Below, piece by piece: positions 57,198 to 64,000 of a DNA stretch of 64,000 nt. The first letter of the stretch is position 1, and each line of letters opens with the position of its first letter. This DNA comes from Tuctoria greenei. Taxonomy: Eukaryota > Streptophyta > Magnoliopsida > Poales > Poaceae. The notes beneath the pieces are model-generated. The model made no database searches and was not told where the DNA came from. It saw only the letters and a list, made by a program, of their open reading frames with translations. The stretch lies in assembly GCA_036927565.1 (NCBI GenBank), contig JAYESD010000001.1, positions 15,748,001-15,812,000 of the forward strand, given 5' to 3'. A program made the translations under genes and the position numbers.

Positions 57198-60100
57198 TCC
57201 TCCCCCTCTTGAATTGGATTCGTCCTCGACTCAAGCTCATCTTCCTCACCCAAATATGGCTTCAAATCTGAGATGTTAATTGTGGAACTAACCCCAAACT
57301 CGGGAGGCAACTCAAGTTTATATGCATTGTCATTATCTTCTCAAGAACCTTAAAAGGTCCAGTAGCACGTGGCATGAGTTTGGACTTCCTCAAATCCGGG
57401 AACCTATCTTTTCTCAAATGAACCCACACTAAATCACCGAGTTCCAATTTTACCTCCTTCCTACCTTTACTAGCAGCAATGCGATACTTTTCTTCATTTT
57501 TTCAATTTGTAACTTAGTAGTTTCATGCAACTTAAGAATAAATTCAGAATAGCATCTAAGTTCACAATTTTAGTATGTGGTAAAGGTAGCAAATCAATTG
57601 GAGCACGAGGATTGAAATCATAGACTACCATAAACGAACTTAACTTGGTTGTGGAGTGAATAGACCTGTTATAAGCAAACTCAATATGTGGCAAACACTC
57701 CTCCCACAACCTCAAATTATCTTTCAAAACAGCCCGCAACATAGTAGATAAGGTATGATTAACTACCTCCGTTTGCCCATCAGTTTATGGATGACAAGTA
57801 GTAGAAAACAGCAAATTTGTTCCCAATTTATACCATAAAGTTCTCCAAAAGTGACTCAAAAACTTAGCATCCCTATCAGAAACAATAGTATTGGGAGCAC
57901 CATGCAAATGCACAACCTCATTAAGGAACAATCAGCAACATGTGAAGCATTATCGGTCTTGTGGCAGTGTATAAAATGAGCCATTTTAGAGAAACGATCA
58001 ACAACCACAAATACACTATTCCTCCCCCTCTTTGTTCTAGGCAATCCTAAAACAAAGTCCATAGAAATATCCTCCCATGGTGCACTAGGAATAGGAAGAG
58101 GCATGTAAAGACCATGTGGATTAAGTCGAGACTTAGCTTTGTTGCATGTTGTGCAATGTGAAACGTAGCGCTCCACATCACGCCTCATTCGTGGCCAAAA
58201 GAAGTGAGCGGCCAGCACATCCTCTGTCTTTTTAACACCAAAATTTCACATGAAACCACCTCCATGCGCTTCCTGGAACAACAAAAGACGAACGAAGCTA
58301 GCTAGAATACACAGCTTGTTAGCACAGTAGAGAAGGCCTTCATGCAGCAGAAATTTTTGCCATGTTCTTCCGCTCTACAATTTTCAAAGGAATCCTTGAA
58401 GTCCAAATCAGTAGCATATAACCTCTTTATGGTTTCCAAACCAAATATTTTATGAGAAAGTTGGAACAGCATGGTATAACGTCTAGATAAAGCATCGGCA
58501 ATCACATTGTCTTTCCCTTTCCTATGTTTAATGATGTAAGGAAATGATTCTATGAACTCAATCCATTTAGCATGACGTTGTTCAGATTAGCTTGTCCTTT
58601 AAGATACTTCAAAGACTCATGATCTGAATGTATGACAAATTCTTTAGACCATAGGTAATATTGCCAAGTTTGCAAGACACACACTAAAGCATAAAGTTTT
58701 TTGTCATATGTAGAATAATTCAGCGAAGGCCCATGCATTTTTTTCACTAAAGAAGGCAACAAGTTCACCTCCTTGAATTAGCACTCCTCCAATGCCATGC
58801 CGCTCGCGTCACATTGAAGCTCGAAGGTCTTCTCAAAATTAGGAAATTGCAGCAATGGTGCTTGTGTGGCTTCGACTTGAGAACATCAAAAGCTTGTTGT
58901 TGTGCTGGTCCCCATCTAAATGGTACTCCATGCTTTGTCAACTCGTTGAGAGGTGTCGCAATGGTGCTGAAACCCCGCATGAAACGCCGGTAGAAACCTA
59001 AGAGACCAAGAAAACTCCGAACCTGTGTGACCGTATTCAGAAGTGGCCAGCTCATGATGGCAACAATCTTTGCCTCGTACACCTCAATGCCTTGCAAAGT
59101 GACAACATAACCAAGAAAAGACACACGATAGGTGCAAAAGGTGCACTTCTCAAGGTTACCAAATAAACGTGCATCGCGAAAGACATTAAAAATAGCACGC
59201 AAATGTTCAAGATGCTCATCGTATGACTTGCTGTAAATAAGGATATCATCAACGTAAACCACCACAAATTTACCAATGAAAGCATGTAAAACCTCATTCA
59301 TCAACCTCATGAAAGTGTTGGGCGCATTAGTTAAATCAAATGGCACGACTAACCATTCATAAAGTCCGAATTTAGTTTTAAAAGCAGTTTTCCATTCATC
59401 ACCTAAAGCCATAGAAACTGATGATACCCACTACGCAAATCAATCTTGGAGAAAATAACAGAACCACTCAACTCATCAAGCATGTCATCCAATCTAGGAA
59501 TAGGATAGCGATAACAAATGGTAATGTTATTGAGGGCTCTACAATCAACACACATGCGCCAAGTGCCATCTTTTTTTGAAACCAAAAGAACAGGAACAGA
59601 ACAAGGACTAAGGCTCTCATGAATGTACCAGCGGTCCAGAAGATCTTGTACTTCTCGCTGAATTTCCTTAGTATCTTCGGGGTTGGTCCTGTAGGCGGCA
59701 CGGTTTGGCAAGCTCGCCCCTGGAATCAAATCAATCTTGTGCTCAAGGCCTCGCACATGTGGTAATCCCAGGGGTATCTCTGATGGAAAAACATCCATAT
59801 ATTTCTGCAAAAGGTTAGCAACAGCAGGTGGCAAGACAATGGATGTATCTCAATTGAATATAAAGCATGTTTGCACTCTAAAGCATAGCAAGTTCCATTA
59901 GAGGCATATAAATCATCAAGATCAGATTTAGTTGCAAGCAAAATAGGATTTTTCAACATAATAGGTTGCTGAATTTTAGAATTGAAAACACCCTTTTGCT
60001 TAGCATTATTCTTTTTCTCCTGCTCAAATTGCACAATTTCAGTGGGACTCATCGGAAGAAACACAATTTTCTTGCTCTTATGCATGAGAGTATACATATT

Positions 60101-60420
60101 AGATCGACCATGGTGAATAGCATCAGTATCAAACTCCCAAGGACGTCCCAAAAAAAGAGAGCAAGCATCCATAGGTACCACATAAAAATCAGCAAAATCA
60201 TGATAAGAACCAATGGAAAAATGTATCCTTGCTGTTTGTGTTACCTTTACCTTACCATTGTTTTAAACCATTGAATGTGATAAGGGTGGGGATGCTCCCG
60301 TGTGGTCAAGCCAGGCTTCTTGACCACCTCAACATTCACCAAATTGTTGCAGCTACCACCATCAATGATGGTATGTAGACAACAACCCTTGACGACGAGA
60401 AACATTTAAAAGGTCGTGAC
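56909..60420 (-). pseudogene. pol: pol of S6: protease-RT-RNase H-integrase, broken
   Basis: Protease: IIDGGSCNNLV at about 60375 and LGRPWEFDTDAIHHGRSN at about 60140. RT: SKKDGTWRMCVDCRALN, KIDLRSGYHQ, frameshift near 59410, FVVVYVDDILIYSKS (about 59250), FLGLLGFYRRF. RNase H: VIHSDHESLKYLKGQ. Integrase: HHCC-type CTTCNKAKSR, APWEDISMDFVLGLP, VVVDRFSKMAHFI, with frameshifts; then GDLVWVHLRKDRFP and GPFKVLEKI. The C-terminus, FGVSSTINISDLKPYLG...EGEDDEDIS, crosses the polypurine tract and continues for about 95 codons inside the 3' LTR (GPITRACVRQLDLQV...LLIRNNGED) to 56909. It has multiple frameshifts and cannot make a full polyprotein. Confidence 0.88.
57198..57211 (-). promoter_or_regulatory. 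polypurine tract of S6, within the pol reading frame
   Basis: In sense CAAGAGGGGGAGGA, directly before the LTR; it encodes QEGED of pol. Confidence 0.8.
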
Positions 60421-61755
60421 GTTGGTAGTTGTCGTCCTCTTGAACTGTGGCACTCAAAGCTCGCTGCACAATCAAAGTCCTATAGTTGTTGGTCGCAGAT
60501 GTACCAAGAACCTCCTCAGCACCATTATCCGAACCTGAAATGTTAGTTGCAATAATATTTTCATCTTCAATATCAGAAGCACTAATATAGCCACCATCAA
60601 GAGTGGCAATGATCGCCCTTTTGCTGGGGCAATCACGTTCCATATGGCCAAGTCCCTGGCAGCGGGGGCACTTGATGTCGGAGGTGCGACTTGTCGAAGT
60701 GTTGGGTGCAGCCGCCTTTGCTGCAACACCTGGAGGCATCTGGGACTTGCTGTTATCTTGTCCCCGTGATGTAGAAGGTGTAGTGCTGCTACTTACAACA
60801 CCGGTGGAGTGTGGTGTAGAATCACATATGCTCGACGAGGGCGCAACTTTGGATGGCACCGGAAGCTGTCGTGGCGTGAAGGTGTTGTTCCGCCCCTGCA
60901 CTTCTTTTTCTGCTAACATAGCAAGTTAAAATAAATGTTGAATAGAATGATATTCCTTGTAGTCAACTATGTCCTGGATCTCATGACGCAAGCCCCCATA
61001 AAACCTAACAATTTGGTCTTCCTGATCCTCAACTACCCCACAATGACGCATACCTTTCTGCAACTCTTGGTAGTACTCTTGGACAGTCATTTCACCCTGA
61101 TCAAAGCATTGCAATTTCTTAAGAAGATCACGTCTATATGAAGGAGGAACAAACCTAGCGCACATCTCTTCTTTTAACGCAACCCATGTCTGTGATGCAT
61201 TACGTCAAGTTCATTCCACCAAATTATAGCAAAATCTTTAAACTCACTAGTGGCTTGTCTAACTCTATGTCACTCAGAAACAAGATGAGAGCTAAATTTT
61301 TGTTCTACCGTCATCTCCCAATCCAAGTAAGTCTCAGCATCATAAGATCCATAAAATGGTGGAATAGAAAACTTAATCTTAGCGTAAGGATCATTATCTT
61401 GTTCAGGAGCATGAGGACGAGGTCTACCTCCCATATCTTAACGATTTCGTCGAGGGCAATGACGTTGCTGTGCATCAACCTCATCGTTATTGAAGTCATC
61501 CTCTGTGTCGTAGTGAGCATGTGCATCAACATCAAAGATGATAGAGGGTGTAGCTTGTTGGGGAAGACGAGTCTCCATCTCATCCAACCGTGTGGTCAGG
61601 CCAAAAACACTTGTATGGAGCCTCTGAAAGGTTGCTGTTGTAGTGGTCTGGTAATTGTTGAAAGCTTCGGTCATCGCATGCATCATGTCCCTTAGTTCCA
61701 TATGGGACACACACTCATCATCATCTAGAGGTGTAGAACCAGAGGTCTTATCCAT
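60362..61755 (-). pseudogene. gag: gag of S6, broken
   Basis: ATG at 61755 (MDKTSGSTPLDDDECVSHME). In-frame TAA after PRRNR (near 61439), then IKFSIPPFYGSYDAETYLDWE, FKDFAIIWWNEL, frameshift near 61170, FVPPSYRRDLLKKLQCFDQG, VQEYYQELQKGMRHC, TAA after SIQHLF, LAEKEVQGR, a Ser/Thr-rich linker, and zinc knuckle CPRCQGLGHMERDC at about 60665. It ends at 60362 overlapping the protease region in another frame. The layout is that of grass Ty3/gypsy chromovirus gag. Confidence 0.85.
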
Positions 61756-62885
61756 AGGCTTCTTTCCTGTAATTGTTAGTACAAAACAGAAACAAAGACA
61801 AAAAGATCATGAAGAACCCTATTACTACGCTCTCTGAAGTGGAAGTGGAAATTCGATCAGTAAGATGCGTCTTACCCCGCTCTTACAAGTTTCTTACCAG
61901 CACTGCAGGTGGCCAACTATGATCGGTGTGAAAGCAAGCAGAGAGTGGGTGTGATTGCAGAGGTTACCTGTTCTACTCGAGAGAAGGTGGAGCTTGGAAG
62001 GCTCAAATGCAGTATATGTATGTGGCACACAAGTTAGTAACAGATAGTAATGCTGAATAAGTGTCCAAAGAATTTCACCTAGTTGCTTGTCTAAGAATGT
62101 ATTAGAACAATTGTGGCAACAAGCAAGGAGAATGATGAATGATGATGAACAACAAGGACAATATCAACAAGTATCCAACACTCACACAGAAGCAACACAA
62201 CTAAAAAACCTCTTAGCCTCCTATTTTTGTCTTTAAGCACTAGTAGAAATAGAAATATTTTTTCTCTTTATATTTTGATATTTTTTTCTCAACCAGGGGC
62301 ACAATAATGGAAACAGCACCAAGTATTAGCTCAAACCGATTAAAAATGTGATCGGTACAAATTCAGGAGCGATTGGAAAAACTGGTGCTGGAACTTCAGA
62401 GTTTGAAAAGAGGGCCTTCTTGATTTTTTTATTTTTTTTTGAAAACGTCGTGACCGGCGTAGCGGGTGTATCATATGTGGACTTTTTAGAGACCTTTCTG
62501 GGAAAAAAAATGTGCCTCAATCGGAGTTCCGAGCGAAAAGTTATGCCCATTTTAAGGAGGATACCCTGAATCATGTTTTGGTTGTAGTGGAAACTGCAGC
62601 AGAAACGAATCGGTGGATGGAATTTTTTTTGTAGATTGATTTTTTGTAGATGGCAGTGGATGGAAGAAACAAAACTGAACGAAAACAAATCTAAACCTGC
62701 AACCAGAATCAACCTAGGACACGAACTCAGAACTACAGACTCCAAAACTAAATTGTGCAAAAGCCTGAGCAGAGGTTGTAGGTCAGGGAAAGTAAAGATT
62801 TTTTTGTGGCTTTTTGTGGATGATAGGACTGAAACCAAATAAAACTAAAGGGCACACAAGTATAACTCACAGTGAACCTAAAAAT
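61756..62885 (-). other. S6 5' untranslated leader
   Basis: About 1.1 kb between primer site and gag ATG. It is rich in A/T homopolymers (for example 62270-62295 and 62425-62445). No coding domain seen. Confidence 0.65.
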
Positions 62886-62896
62886 CTGATACCAAT
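62886..62896 (-). promoter_or_regulatory. primer binding site of S6
   Basis: In sense ATTGGTATCAG directly after LTR end CTATCA; Met-tRNA type. Confidence 0.85.
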
Positions 62897-63551
62897 TGAT
62901 AGGAGGATAAGTCCCGATCTTCCGAGAGGTATGGTAAATTTGATTGGGTGGAGACCTCGACGTTGATGATCCAAGGCTCCGAACGAACGAAACCCCGCAA
63001 ACACTACACCACTGCTCCGTTGGTTATCACCCAAATCACACAAATGACCACGCCACGAAGGCTTATCCCTGCAAGCACAATCAAGAACACAAGCAAGAAC
63101 AGAGAAGTTGCAATCAAAACTGAACTGATCACGAAATTGGGGTCTCACAATGATGATCAGTAACACTGTTCAATGACAGATTGTATCTAAGCAAAATCCA
63201 ACCCTAACATGGTGACGACTGCTGTATAAATAGGAGTTTAGGGGCATGCAAGAGCCCTGGACACAATCCTAATGGGCTTCCACATGATACACGGGCCAGC
63301 AGCCCAAAAGACGGTGGCGCAGCACCGGACAGATTCTGGATGTCCACTTGTTTCGCTGATTCCCGTCAACTTAGAAGGAATTTTGAGGTGGGGCTGGTTC
63401 CATTGGAGGCTTTATGAAATCACAGTTCCAAACATATATAGAATGTCCAAATCCGACTCTATATGTGTCCGGGGCGTCAATTTTGGTGAAGACAGCTCCT
63501 GGAACCCGAGGTGGAGTCGAAGTCGAGTTGGACTTGGGCTCCTCCTTGGTG
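62897..63551 (-). repeat. S6 5' LTR, truncated
   Basis: Matches 56328 to about 56985. It stops at CTCCTTGGTG where a new TG-initial element begins. Confidence 0.88.
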
Positions 63552-64000
63552 TGTATTGACGGTCCTTAAGTACCACATTTTGACCGTCAATTCACCTCAT
63601 AATGTGCATAAAAGAAACACAAAACATTGTGGTAGGGTTATACACTAACCCAATTCCACAAGTGTTGGTGTTTATTTGTATGCAGGAGAATTATTACCCA
63701 AAATACCAAAACATGCAGGGATGAATCAATGAAAATGGATTTCAACGAATCAGGTGATGACACGTGGCAACACATGGATCAAATGGCCCACAAACAGAAG
63801 AATACGAGGAGATCCAATGGTGTTGCATCCATAAATATCAAGGGGGCCCACCTGGAAGCCACCTGGAGGAAGCACTCCCCGAGGGGAGCCTTGACAAGGT
63901 CGGCCGAACCAGGGGTTCGGCCAACCTCTTCCTGGCGCCAAACTCGGTCAAATGACACATGTTGGCTCCTCTCGACTCCCTGGAGTCAATGGTGACTGAT
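63552..64000. mobile_element. Start of another LTR-like element, cut by window end
   Basis: Begins TGTATTGACGGTCC exactly where the S6 LTR stops. No coding was recognised. It contains a hairpin at 63902-63922 (arms GGCCGAACC and GGTTCGGCC, loop AGG) and an inverted repeat CTCCCC-GA-GGGGAG at 63875-63888. An LTR is the likeliest reading, but the other end is not visible. Confidence 0.5.

Larger units (their letters stand above)
56328..63551 (-). mobile_element. S6: CRM-like Ty3/gypsy chromovirus
   Basis: Minus strand: 5' LTR (62897-63551, cut short), primer site, gag with zinc knuckle, protease, RT, RNase H, integrase, 3' LTR (56328-57197). This pol order is Ty3/gypsy. The LTR start in sense is TGATGAGGATATC, and the pol frame runs through the polypurine tract into the LTR, both features I associate with the CRM clade of centromeric retrotransposons (from memory). 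No chromodomain of the classic kind was recognised. Coding parts carry many breaks. Confidence 0.85.

Noticed and set aside
1..64000. tRNA or rRNA genes
   Set aside because: The only tRNA-like matches are the short Met-tRNA primer sites next to LTRs; no cloverleaf or rRNA sequence was noticed.

Overview
This window is plant DNA, most likely from a grass. It is almost entirely nested LTR retrotransposons. The only non-transposon gene I can recognise is a broken C-terminal piece of a CYP71-clan cytochrome P450 (about 47855-48490, minus strand). The grass assignment is inference, based on Sirevirus-type Ty1/copia elements with palindrome-rich LTRs, a CRM-like chromovirus, a roughly 2.9 kb LTR with TGTAACACC ends, and the P450. 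No species can be named.

Layout. Positions 1-45982 belong to one minus-strand Sirevirus-type element (S1) whose 3' end lies left of the window. S1 has been opened by: (i) a solo LTR of another family at 1782-4719; (ii) S3, an internally deleted Sirevirus at 10178-15042, inside S1 gag; (iii) S2, a deleted Sirevirus at 16348-24779, inside the S1 5' LTR (TSD AGAAG), itself carrying a minus-strand solo LTR at 17394-18952; and (iv) S5, a second Sirevirus subfamily starting at 26026 and ending at 45904, also inside the S1 5' LTR (TSD ACTCA). After these insertions, a block of about 9.8 kb running from the S2 env-like gene into the S5 integrase was duplicated in tandem (21481-31282 and 31290-41031), with a microhomology-type join. 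S1 ends at 45982. A stretch of 2.9 kb without recognisable transposon coding follows and holds the P450 remnant. Next come a CRM-like LTR fragment (48846-49079), Sirevirus S4 on the plus strand (from 49080, gag-pol to 56269), a CRM-like Ty3/gypsy element S6 on the minus strand (56328-63551), and the start of one more LTR-like element (63552 onward).

How the parts fit. The Sirevirus copies share a plan: LTR, Met-tRNA primer site, gag with a zinc knuckle, protease-integrase-RT-RNase H, then an extra env-like ORF, several polypurine tracts, and the LTR. The LTRs, and a short stretch just before the env-like ORF, are packed with a 12-base perfect palindrome, CGGACTAGTCCG, and its near relative CGGACAAGTCCG. 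The same motif fills the unrelated solo LTR at 1782-4719. Every gag, pol and env-like gene here is broken by stops, frameshifts or deletions, except the last third of pol in S2. No element in the window looks autonomous.

Most worth a second look: the palindrome arrays, especially their sharing between LTR families and their fixed place just ahead of a conserved splice-acceptor-like site before the env-like ORF; the tandem duplication and its join; the paired hairpins around the S2 TATA box; and the two gag-deleted Sireviruses whose 5' LTRs break off at nearly the same homologous base.
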